From: a virus
Virus record (IMG/VR): IMGVR_UViG_3300028874_000370
Coordinates: 38,154-102,153 of that record
Direction: 5' to 3' (one strand)
Length of the DNA stretch: 64,000 nucleotides
Each line of letters opens with the position of its first letter. Position 1 is the first letter of the stretch. The notes under the pieces are model-generated. The model did not search any database, was not told the DNA's origin, and saw only the letters and a list, made by a program, of their open reading frames with translations. Shown here one piece after another: positions 23,276 through 32,084 of the stretch. A program made the position numbers and the translations under genes.

Positions 23276-26200
23276 TTACATGAAAGTGTTTGCTGTTAGT
23301 AATGCTGTTAATAATCCTAGTGAAGGCCCAGTTGGAGCTGTTGCACTGGTTAATACTGCTGTGAAATATGTATTTGTCGCTACTGCGCTTAGTGCTTGAC
23401 CAGTAGTGACATAACCCCATAATTCGATATAATCCGATGATCCATTTAAATAAACTACAGATGAAACTGTTCCGGTTGTTGAAGATGCGGCTTGAACACC
23501 AGCAGAAAAACTAGATCCGTTTTTATAAATTGCACTAATTATTGCTGTTGTTGAAGATCCAATAGTTATTGCACCAGACACACTGTAATAACCTGCAACC
23601 AATGGCTGATACCGATAATTTGTTACATTATCAAATGCCACAGTTGTATCAAAAGTTTTTGTCTGTAACTGAATCTTAGTAAACGTAGTACTAGAAAGAG
23701 TTTGTGCAGAACTTTGATATGCACTGAAAGCTACTGGTGTTCCAATAGCTGCAGCAATTGCCGTAGTGACGTATTTGGTACTTGCTATTTTATCTGTACT
23801 ATCGCCAAGTGATGCCAATGGAGTAGTATTAGAAGATGCAACCATCCCAGTAGAACCTAGTGATATAATCTCTTGGCTTCCATTCTGATCAACTGTAGTA
23901 ATATTTGAACCAGAACCATTAGTAAGGATTAGTGAATATCCACCAGTAGTACTGTTATATATAGTCCACTGTCCGGACGTTGGAAATGTCAATGTTGCAT
24001 TACTAGTTAATGTTCCAGACACTACAATAATAGCACAGCCATATTGGGATGCGCTTAATATCGTAGCTCCGCCAGTTGTACTAACTGATGAACTTACTTG
24101 AGTTGCATTATATACGAAAGCAGTAGATGATACTTGGGTTGTATTATTCCCTAATGAAGCTGTTGTCGTTGTTGGTGTTCCTGATAATGCTGGGCTAGCT
24201 AACAATGCATACGGCGATAAAATAGAAGTAAGTGCAGTATTTGCACTCAACGAAGTATTAATCCATTTAGAACTTGATGAATTATATGTAAGCACTTGTT
24301 GGTTTATTGGACCAGATACTGAAACATCACCAAGACCTATAGCAGCAGATCCAGCCGAACTAGCCCAGGCAGAATATCCTGAAGGTATAGTTTCGGTAAA
24401 TGATCCAGCTAAATTGATAGTCCATACAGAAGCAGAATCAGAACAGAATGCCGGATAGATTGTTGCGGTTCCACCAATCGGGATACCACCAGTATCAGTT
24501 GCTGGATTAGCCGTTCCGCTACCATTCCAATTACCTGTCCCAGTTCTAAACCAAACTAATCTATTTGTAGCATCAACAGCAACACAAACTATATTTCCTG
24601 CTGTTGAAAAGTTTTCTGCTGTACCATCAGCAGTTCCGCCATTATAGTAAATATTACCAGATGTTTGGAACACACCAGTGCTTCCAACCCCATCATTATA
24701 TCCGATTTGTGCTGTCAAACTTTCTGTCTGTGGAACAACACCAACTGCGGCATTACTACTGGATGTCCCAGAAACAAATGTTAGTTCATAATAATATTTA
24801 CCACCAGTTAAACCAGTATTACCGAGTGTTACGCAAACGCCAGTGCCACCAGCAAATGTTGCTGTTAAATTACTATTTGATAATGTAATCCCGGCTTCTG
24901 TATGAGTTGGATCTAATGCAGGTGTTGCTGCAGACCCTAGAAGAATAGAGAAATTACCAAGAGTTGAATTGCTGTTATAACCAATCGCAGTACTTGCCAT
25001 AGAGGCAATACCAAGTGCAGTTGCAACATCTGAGGTTGTTAATGTAATAGCCCCGGTTCTTGTATTAAATGCTGTTACACCGGAACTTATTCCGGATATA
25101 GCAGACATGACATATGCGGTTGTTGCTATTTGAGTTGTATTAGTCCCAGATGTTGCTGTTGGAGCCAACGGAGTTCCAGTCAATGTTGGTGAGGCCAACG
25201 GAGCATAGGCGGATATGCCAGACATGACATATGCGGTTGTTGCTATTTGAGTTGTATTAGTCCCAGATGGTGCTGTTGGAGCCAATGGAGTTCCAGTCAA
25301 TGTTGGTGAGGCCAACGGAGCATAGGCGGATATGCCAGAAATATCAGTTGTTGATAACACAACTGTGCCAGCGCGCCCGGCTACAGTTTGGACATTTGCA
25401 CTTAACGAACCTGAACTAATAGTTAAACCGGTACCTACTATAATCCCACCAGATGTTGTAGTTGTTGCAGCTGGAAGTACATAAGCCGCTGTACTAACAG
25501 CTGATGTAACATATGCCGTTGTTGCAATTTGTGTTGTATTAGTGCCAGGCGTTGCTGTTGGGGCTAATGGGACTCCGGTTAATGTTGGTGAAGCTAATGG
25601 AGCCACCAATGAAGCATTAGCCGGTGTAAACCCTAAAGCCGATGAAACATCAGAAGACATTAAAACTACTGCGCCAACTCGTCCAAAAACTGAAGATACT
25701 TCAGTTGACTGACCGTCTATTTTATCCCATGTAGTTCCATCAAACGCAAGCATATCGCCAATATTCCATGACGAAATTCCATCGACCGTTGTAGTCCCAG
25801 CTACAGAAACTTTATATAAACTTCCTTTGGTCCCTGTTCCAGATGTGATAGTTGGAGTATTAGTAGAAGCATTCCAAGTTCCGGTATAATTCAATCCACC
25901 AGCCAATGCAATAATCGTATTTGCGACGAATGCAGTAGTTGCAATCTGTGTAGTACTAGTCCCAGTAGTTGCTGTAGGTGCAGTAGGTATACCTGTTAAT
26001 GATGCACTTGAAATTGGTGCATAAGTAGAAGCCGCTGAAGATAATGTAAGATAAGTCGAGGCCGCAATAGTACTGGTTAAATAATTAACTAGATTATTTT
26101 TTACATACGCCGTAGTCGAAATAGTAGTAGAACTATCTGATGTGCTTGGTGTAACAGAAGTAGGTGTTCCAGTCAATGCTGGTGATGCAAGAGGTGCAAC

Positions 26201-27295
26201 CAATGTAGAATTAGCTGGTGTAAATCCTAATGCTGTAGTAATATCTCCTAGGTTTAAAATGATATCGCCAAATCGAGTATTGAAACTAGTAACAGGAAAA
26301 TAATTGCCATTTACCTTATTCCAATTACTTCCATTGTAAAAAACAGTATCACCAACACTGAATTGAACATGTCCATCCAAATAAGTAGGATAGAATGTTA
26401 GATTGCCAGAGATTGATCCTGGGTTATTGACTGCAGTTAAAATAACAATATTGCCAGAAATACTACCAACATATCCTAAAAATGTAGTACCAAAATACAT
26501 TGCCATACCAACAACAATACCTGTTACAGAAGTCACAGTAAAATGTTGTCCATCACCAGAGTAAGTTCCAACTAATGGAGCGTTGATTGGAATAACACCA
26601 GTACTAACTGTATAAAGATTTCCTGTTGATCCAGTCCCAGATACAAGAGTTGGTGTATTGGTAACCGGGTTCCATGTTCCTTTGTAAGTCAATGATGTTT
26701 GGTTGACTGGAAGCCATGTAGAGCCGCTATACGATAGGAGTTGACCTATTGTTGGTGTTCCAATAGTGACATCAGTCAAAGATGCTAGGGCGGCCGTAGG
26801 CGGCGCAGAATTAATCCAATTTGTTCCGTTATAAGTTAAATATTGACCGGTCGATGGACTAGACAACGAGATACCAGACAATCCACTAAATGCATATGTT
26901 GGTGCTGGCGAATTGATCCAGTTGGTTCCATTGTAGGATAAAAGTTGATTCGCGCTAGGGCTTGTGATAACAACACCGACTAATGAATCAAATGCTGTTG
27001 CACCGCCATCTCCAGAGAGAGTTGAATTAATCCAATTTGTTCCGTTGTATACTAATGACTGGCCTTCAGATAAATCATTAAGTGAAACATCGACCAGTGT
27101 AGCTAATGTCCCAAGAACATTTGAAGTTAATATCCAAGTTGTTCCATTATAGACATAAAGCCCAGGAGCAGTTTCCGTTAAATAGAAAAGTTCACCTAAA
27201 GATGAATTTGATGTGGATGGTAATGATGAACCACTCTCAACCACCGCATTATCTAGAGTAGCACCAGATGTAAATGAAAGTGTATCTACTAACAT
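23276..27295 (-). CDS. long tail fibre protein (1339 aa)
   Basis: The N-terminal ~55 residues (MLVDTLSFTSGATL, LGELFYL, LYVYNGTTWI) form an adaptor shared with two other fibres in the window. There follow four 'LLSYNGTNWINS' units, then several ~39-aa units of the type LTGTPTAPTxxxGTNTTQIATTAYV known from phage fibres. A SPRY-like domain (GKYYYELTFVSG, VCVAVDATNRLVWF) comes next, and a final ~150-residue beta-rich tip resembling C1q-type heads. It is a receptor-binding fibre. Two of the 39-aa units are a nearly identical DNA duplication (25104-25337). A late box in a hairpin lies upstream. Confidence 0.85.
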   Translation of the reverse strand: MLVDTLSFTSGATLDNAVVESGSSLPSTSNSSLGELFYLTETAPGLYVYNGTTWILTSNVLGTLATLVDVSLNDLSEGQSLVYNGTNWINSTLSGDGGATAFDSLVGVVITSPSANQLLSYNGTNWINSPAPTYAFSGLSGISLSSPSTGQYLTYNGTNWINSAPPTAALASLTDVTIGTPTIGQLLSYSGSTWLPVNQTSLTYKGTWNPVTNTPTLVSGTGSTGNLYTVSTGVIPINAPLVGTYSGDGQHFTVTSVTGIVVGMAMYFGTTFLGYVGSISGNIVILTAVNNPGSISGNLTFYPTYLDGHVQFSVGDTVFYNGSNWNKVNGNYFPVTSFNTRFGDIILNLGDITTALGFTPANSTLVAPLASPALTGTPTSVTPSTSDSSTTISTTAYVKNNLVNYLTSTIAASTYLTLSSAASTYAPISSASLTGIPTAPTATTGTSTTQIATTAFVANTIIALAGGLNYTGTWNASTNTPTITSGTGTKGSLYKVSVAGTTTVDGISSWNIGDMLAFDGTTWDKIDGQSTEVSSVFGRVGAVVLMSSDVSSALGFTPANASLVAPLASPTLTGVPLAPTATPGTNTTQIATTAYVTSAVSTAAYVLPAATTTTSGGIIVGTGLTISSGSLSANVQTVAGRAGTVVLSTTDISGISAYAPLASPTLTGTPLAPTAPSGTNTTQIATTAYVMSGISAYAPLASPTLTGTPLAPTATSGTNTTQIATTAYVMSAISGISSGVTAFNTRTGAITLTTSDVATALGIASMASTAIGYNSNSTLGNFSILLGSAATPALDPTHTEAGITLSNSNLTATFAGGTGVCVTLGNTGLTGGKYYYELTFVSGTSSSNAAVGVVPQTESLTAQIGYNDGVGSTGVFQTSGNIYYNGGTADGTAENFSTAGNIVCVAVDATNRLVWFRTGTGNWNGSGTANPATDTGGIPIGGTATIYPAFCSDSASVWTINLAGSFTETIPSGYSAWASSAGSAAIGLGDVSVSGPINQQVLTYNSSSSKWINTSLSANTALTSILSPYALLASPALSGTPTTTTASLGNNTTQVSSTAFVYNATQVSSSVSTTGGATILSASQYGCAIIVVSGTLTSNATLTFPTSGQWTIYNSTTGGYSLILTNGSGSNITTVDQNGSQEIISLGSTGMVASSNTTPLASLGDSTDKIASTKYVTTAIAAAIGTPVAFSAYQSSAQTLSSTTFTKIQLQTKTFDTTVAFDNVTNYRYQPLVAGYYSVSGAITIGSSTTAIISAIYKNGSSFSAGVQAASSTTGTVSSVVYLNGSSDYIELWGYVTTGQALSAVATNTYFTAVLTSATAPTGPSLGLLTALLTANTFM
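25104..25337 (-). repeat. tandem 117-bp in-frame duplication in the fibre gene
   Basis: Two adjacent 117-bp copies (25104-25220 and 25221-25337) differ at only two positions that I can see. Each encodes one 39-aa fibre repeat. The near identity, against much more divergent neighbouring units, marks a recent duplication or recombination that lengthens the fibre shaft. Confidence 0.85.
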
Positions 27296-27344
27296 AGTTT
27301 TCCTATAAAGATTATTTTATCGAACTATGTTAGCTAAAACATGA

Positions 27345-27374
27345 ATCGACTCCTATATTTATATAGGAGTCGAT
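27345..27374 (-). promoter_or_regulatory. late promoter box inside a 13-bp hairpin, upstream of the long fibre
   Basis: Perfect 13-bp arms (27345-27357 and 27362-27374) leave a 4-nt loop, and the late octamer TATAAATA (27356-27363) spans loop and arm ends. It follows the stop codon of the 921-aa gene and precedes ATG 27295, so it can both end one late message and start another. Confidence 0.7.
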
Positions 27375-27387
27375 CTTTAAATCAATA

Positions 27388-30153
27388 TTATGTTGATTGG
27401 TAACTTAACTTATTTCCTTCCTTAAGCCATATCAATAGAAGGCCTAAAGCTCTTAAAATTTCACCACCCCAGAAGCCATAAAAATAAAACCCGCCGACAT
27501 AACTAGAATATGAACCACTCATATGTTGATATGTGCCTTGTTCAATAACATAAGTATCTTGTAATTGATACCAGCATCCATTAATAACTTGGATAGGAAT
27601 TCCAGTATTATCTCCAGCATTTAACATTTCTATACACCCAGCCATAAACAATGCAGTCATATGTCCAACATTAGATGGATCACTAGTTTCTGGATCTGAA
27701 GTATATCCATCATTAAATGCTGGTGCATTAGATGGAAAATCTGAAGGAGTTAATCCTCCATTATTCTGCTGAAAATTTAATAAGTAAGCTGCATAATTCT
27801 GACAAACCGTAATTAATTTTTCATTAACTGGCTGCCCCAATCTAACTTGAGTAGCCCAAAGATGACAAGCCGACCAAAATGCTCGCGCTTCATACCCACC
27901 CCATGGATAAGGACTATCTGTACCCCATGAAAATGTATCAACCGGGCCTGCACCTAAATCATCGTATCGTGGCCAAACATAAACTGGGCTGAATGGACCA
28001 AGCACCCCAATAGTAGAATGGTATGATTGTTGAGCATCATAATAAAAATCTACACAATTATCAACATATGTCGTTAAATTTTGATTAGCCCAATTAACCG
28101 GATATTGATAACCTGCATAGGGTGTTCCGCGCCAAAATTCATTTCTTCTAACTGATGGCGAATATTGGTTTGAAAATGGAACAACACCAGGAGTATAATT
28201 TAATCCTGCCGGATATTCATTTTGAATTACTACATTACCAACAGTCCATGTAAATGCATTAACATCCGAGACATGGAGATAATATGTGGTCGACCAATCG
28301 GTTGATGGGACATAATATCGTGGTAATTCGCCCCAACAATATACTGCAATTGATGCGGCATCAGCAGAATCTGTTTCGAATATTATCTGCTCCATTAATG
28401 TATTAACCGATGGAACAATTTCAGTAGGAGTCGGAGTTTGATATGGAACCAAAGTAAATTCAGACCAATCTGATGATAATGTAATAGTGGTCCATTCTGC
28501 ACTATATGGAAGTGGATACCACCATTTAACCCCTGCAGTATCAGTCAAAGTTAAATACATAGTATAAGTATTTAGACTTTTATATGTCAATGATTCAAGT
28601 GGTAATAATGTTATTGAATTATCCCAAAATCCAATCACCATACCAGAATCAACATCAGGGACAGTTAGAACACCAACCCAATCGGTATAAGTTGTTCCAT
28701 TAACAGTGAATGTTTGATATTCACTGGATCCGTATGCACTACCAAATGGAACAAAGCTCCCACCATCTAACATGACATTATCGTTACCACTAGTTGCAGT
28801 AACAGAAATCATTTGATTGAAAGGAATATTGAGAGGAGTAATAGTAGAAATTATTCCTGGATGATACGCATATCTATATTCAACTCCTGCATCATTTAAC
28901 GTAGGTTGGATTAATGTAAAAAATTGAATTCTAGCTGTGGGACTTGATAATGACATATTAACCTGCATTGATGTTTCAGCGACAATTCTATTAAAAATAG
29001 CAATCTGTTCCATAGCAACCGTTCCAGCACTAGTTCCAGTTTCGGCTGTTTTTGTAGCGACTGTGTTCCCATAAATATCACGCACCATTGTAGTAACACT
29101 AGTTGATGGACTATAATCCCACCAATATGAAATTCCATAATCAAATAATTGTCCGCCAACTTCCTGATTAAAATATGTAGTTACATCATCAACTATTGAA
29201 GCCTGAACACATGTTTCAAATGAACTTAAATAAACATTATTGTATAGTTCATTTCCGGTTGCTTGATACATCAATAAACAAATTTCGCAGAACCATTGTT
29301 CCGAGTCTATTGAATTGCCCCATTGATCTGGTGTTAATGCGCGCCATGTTGGCCATACATCAAATAATGCATTTCTTTCTATTACACCACCATCTGCAAT
29401 AACATATGCGACATTTGCAGTCCCATTATAGGTCAAATCAGATAGAACAATATTACCGACTATAGCACCTTCTGGTGTAGAGACAGAATCACCATTCGAA
29501 TCCCAGCTTCCGTTGGTCGCTGTATATGACGTAAAAGGCAAATCAACTCCGCCATCCGTTGGATTAGCTTGAACAGAAACATACCCTAATTGGCCCGTAT
29601 AGACTTGGTAAAGTCTAACTAATTGATCGCCAAACGTTGTTCCACCTGCTGGTATATTTCCTACTCCATTAGTGAATGTAACAGGGATGCCTAGATATCC
29701 AGGACTATCTGGGTTTTGGATACTGGTTGGTCCATATGCAGTAAATGGATTTTTCGCATTGATCATCCAATTAGATGCATAAACATCTGGCGGATTTGGT
29801 GGAGCTATACCGCCATAAAAATATGTAATATATGCATTAAGATATAGTTCTGCTTTAGCTAAATATGCTGGATTCCCAGTGGCCTTCCAAATATAATAAT
29901 ATCCCTGGATTAATAATGCTTGACCTTCAGTTGTTCCACATTGAGTTGGTGAATATCCTTGTGGCCCACCCTCAAAGTGGAGATTGTTTGCAATAATCCC
30001 TTGGTTATTGATAATATAAGCATTGGCTACATTATCACCATCATCATCGACATCCCCTGTTGCATTAGCTAAAAAGGTATCTAAACCATTTATAATACTC
30101 AATACATTCTGTTGATTTACATCTAGTGCAGAAGCACGCAAACTTTGTAACAT
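27388..30153 (-). CDS. tail-associated glycosidase-like protein (921 aa)
   Basis: N- and C-terminal thirds have helical-hairpin signatures of alpha/alpha-toroid glycosidases and lyases: EGQALLIQGYYYIWKATGNP, AYLAKAELYLNAYI, SEQWFCEICLLMYQATGN, and near the end GGYEARAFWSACHLWATQ. The middle (about residues 430-640) is a beta-rich insertion. It lies between two fibres that share an adaptor, so it is probably a virion depolymerase or sugar-binding protein. The exact glycoside hydrolase family and catalytic acids are not settled. RBS AAGGAT precedes ATG 30153. Confidence 0.65.
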   Translation of the reverse strand: MLQSLRASALDVNQQNVLSIINGLDTFLANATGDVDDDGDNVANAYIINNQGIIANNLHFEGGPQGYSPTQCGTTEGQALLIQGYYYIWKATGNPAYLAKAELYLNAYITYFYGGIAPPNPPDVYASNWMINAKNPFTAYGPTSIQNPDSPGYLGIPVTFTNGVGNIPAGGTTFGDQLVRLYQVYTGQLGYVSVQANPTDGGVDLPFTSYTATNGSWDSNGDSVSTPEGAIVGNIVLSDLTYNGTANVAYVIADGGVIERNALFDVWPTWRALTPDQWGNSIDSEQWFCEICLLMYQATGNELYNNVYLSSFETCVQASIVDDVTTYFNQEVGGQLFDYGISYWWDYSPSTSVTTMVRDIYGNTVATKTAETGTSAGTVAMEQIAIFNRIVAETSMQVNMSLSSPTARIQFFTLIQPTLNDAGVEYRYAYHPGIISTITPLNIPFNQMISVTATSGNDNVMLDGGSFVPFGSAYGSSEYQTFTVNGTTYTDWVGVLTVPDVDSGMVIGFWDNSITLLPLESLTYKSLNTYTMYLTLTDTAGVKWWYPLPYSAEWTTITLSSDWSEFTLVPYQTPTPTEIVPSVNTLMEQIIFETDSADAASIAVYCWGELPRYYVPSTDWSTTYYLHVSDVNAFTWTVGNVVIQNEYPAGLNYTPGVVPFSNQYSPSVRRNEFWRGTPYAGYQYPVNWANQNLTTYVDNCVDFYYDAQQSYHSTIGVLGPFSPVYVWPRYDDLGAGPVDTFSWGTDSPYPWGGYEARAFWSACHLWATQVRLGQPVNEKLITVCQNYAAYLLNFQQNNGGLTPSDFPSNAPAFNDGYTSDPETSDPSNVGHMTALFMAGCIEMLNAGDNTGIPIQVINGCWYQLQDTYVIEQGTYQHMSGSYSSYVGGFYFYGFWGGEILRALGLLLIWLKEGNKLSYQST

Positions 30154-30163
30154 TAGAATATCC

Positions 30164-31801
30164 TTATGCTGGGTTTATTTGACCGACTGGAAAACCATAA
30201 TATGTAATGCCATCAAATGTCTCCCATTCAATTATGGTTTTTGAACCAACAGTAAAACCTAATATTGGTGGACCACCAACCCATAATACTGATGTTGGAT
30301 AAGTCAATAAACTTGAGCCAACGCCTTGTTCGATATATGTGGTGAATCTTTGTGTAAACCCAGAAGGAACAGAACAATTAGCAAATGCTAATACTGCAGA
30401 AGATTCATTCAATATCAAATGATAGATTGGAGTATTCAATGATAAATCTATTGTTGGGGTAGATCCAGCTGGACTTAATGTTGTTACACCGGTAAATTTG
30501 CTTGTTGTGACTTGGCCTGATGTAATAGATAATCCTGAACCAAATGATGCAACACCTAAAGAATTCGAAGTAGCAATATTAGGATTTAATACACCAAGCG
30601 GAGTCACATTCATCAATGAACCAGTAATGACACCACCAGCAGTAGCAGTAGTACCAATTGGCATAATATAGGTATATGGATTAGCACCCCAAGCATTAAA
30701 TCCTGATGGGCATGTAGTCACGAAACTTCCATCAAAATTTGCAGTCATTACACAAGCTTCATCTGTAGCAACAGCTAAATACATCAAGCCTGTATTAGTA
30801 TATGCTAGGCCGCCAGTGCCTGTACTTGGATTTGCTGTACCACTTCCATTCCATTCACCACCACTTGTGCAAAACCAAATCAATTTATTCGTGAAATCGA
30901 CAGCAACGCCAACAGTGTTTCCAACTGTTGAAAATGGAGAACCGGATCCAACCGATGTTCCATTGCGATAAATATTTCCGCTATTTTGGAATATCGCAAT
31001 AGCACCAGAAGAATCGTTATATCCTATTTGGCTAGATAATGGCTCTGTAGAAGGAGCAAGACCTATCGAACAATCACCACTAGCTGAACCACTAACAAAT
31101 TTTACTTCGGCATAATATTTACCACTATTATACCCGATAGTACTTAATACTCCGGATTGGGTTGCTATAAAAGTCGCAGTTAAATTATTATTAGAAAGAA
31201 CAATAGAAGAATTAATAGTCACTGTGCTGAATGTGACTGGGTTTGCATTGACCTCTTGAGCAATATTCGCCCAATATTCTGCTTGTGCTTCATAATTTGG
31301 AATATCTTGATTTGTCCATTCGGTCCCACTATACATCAATGCTTGGCCTGTTACAACATCAGTAATCAATACATCGCTTAATCCAGTTATTGGTGTTGAA
31401 GAAATAGACTCAACAACGAAAGCGGTTGTTGAGATCTGTGTATTGTTGGAGCTTGATATTGGAGTTGGCGCTGATGGTGTTCCAGATAATACCGGTGATG
31501 CTAAAGTGGCATATAGAGAAATGTTAATAGATGGCGTATTAACCCATTTAGTACCATTATAGATTAATGTTTCACCGGTAGTTAGTGATGTAATTGATGT
31601 ATCTGATAATGTTGCTAGTGTACTATCTCCACTAGATATCCAAGATTCGCCGTTGAAAATATATAAACCAGCAAGCCCAGAAGTCAAATAAAATAGTTCG
31701 CCAATGTCTGCACTATCAACCGTTGGAAAAGCCGGTCCGCTTTCGACTGGAGCATTCCCTAAGGTTGCTCCAGTCATAAATGAAAGTGTATCTACTAACA
31801 T
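30164..31801 (-). CDS. tail fibre with SPRY-like domain (545 aa)
   Basis: The first ~55 residues (MLVDTLSFMTGATLGNAPVE, IGELFYL, LYIFNGESWI) are the shared adaptor. Then come one NGTKWVN unit and one LSGTPSAPT...TTAFV repeat. Residues about 200-370 form a SPRY-like domain (GKYYAEVKFVSG, VGVAVDFTNKLIWF) that is clearly paralogous to the one in the 1339-aa fibre. The C-terminal ~150 residues are beta-rich. It is a receptor-binding or accessory fibre; a late-like AATAAATA box and an AGGA RBS precede it. Confidence 0.8.
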   Translation of the reverse strand: MLVDTLSFMTGATLGNAPVESGPAFPTVDSADIGELFYLTSGLAGLYIFNGESWISSGDSTLATLSDTSITSLTTGETLIYNGTKWVNTPSINISLYATLASPVLSGTPSAPTPISSSNNTQISTTAFVVESISSTPITGLSDVLITDVVTGQALMYSGTEWTNQDIPNYEAQAEYWANIAQEVNANPVTFSTVTINSSIVLSNNNLTATFIATQSGVLSTIGYNSGKYYAEVKFVSGSASGDCSIGLAPSTEPLSSQIGYNDSSGAIAIFQNSGNIYRNGTSVGSGSPFSTVGNTVGVAVDFTNKLIWFCTSGGEWNGSGTANPSTGTGGLAYTNTGLMYLAVATDEACVMTANFDGSFVTTCPSGFNAWGANPYTYIMPIGTTATAGGVITGSLMNVTPLGVLNPNIATSNSLGVASFGSGLSITSGQVTTSKFTGVTTLSPAGSTPTIDLSLNTPIYHLILNESSAVLAFANCSVPSGFTQRFTTYIEQGVGSSLLTYPTSVLWVGGPPILGFTVGSKTIIEWETFDGITYYGFPVGQINPA

Positions 31802-31846
31802 AATTTTCCTATAAATGTCTCTCCTATATTTATTAAATGGATGATA

Positions 31847-32083
31847 TTAGAAAGAAATTTTTTGTTGGCCTACATTAGGAATATCTCTTTGTGCCGCTTG
31901 TGTAGCAAGACGTTGCGGAAATACTCTAGTATTAAATGATCTATATGTATATCGATGTAAGTCATTAGCATCTTCAGCTACAACTTCTCCAGATCCGGTA
32001 ACTCTAACGTGTCGAACTACTAAAACGATAGGCGGATTTGTAAAAAATGGATTAGGACCCGCTGGGGTATTTGACACAGCCAT
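31847..32083 (-). CDS. small structural-type protein (78 aa)
   Basis: ATG 32083 lies one base after the stop of the preceding gene, with GGAGA as RBS. The protein is beta-rich and Pro/Arg-containing (VVRHVRVTGSGEVVAEDAND), as in small tail accessory proteins. It lies between a GH114-like protein and a fibre, and is probably a virion or assembly component; no family is recognised. Confidence 0.65.
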   Translation of the reverse strand: MAVSNTPAGPNPFFTNPPIVLVVRHVRVTGSGEVVAEDANDLHRYTYRSFNTRVFPQRLATQAAQRDIPNVGQQKISF

Positions 32084-32084
32084 A

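Noticed and set aside
25104-25337. Tandem repeat as a mobile element
   Set aside because: It is exactly three-codon periodic and encodes one fibre repeat per copy, so it is a coding duplication and not an insertion.
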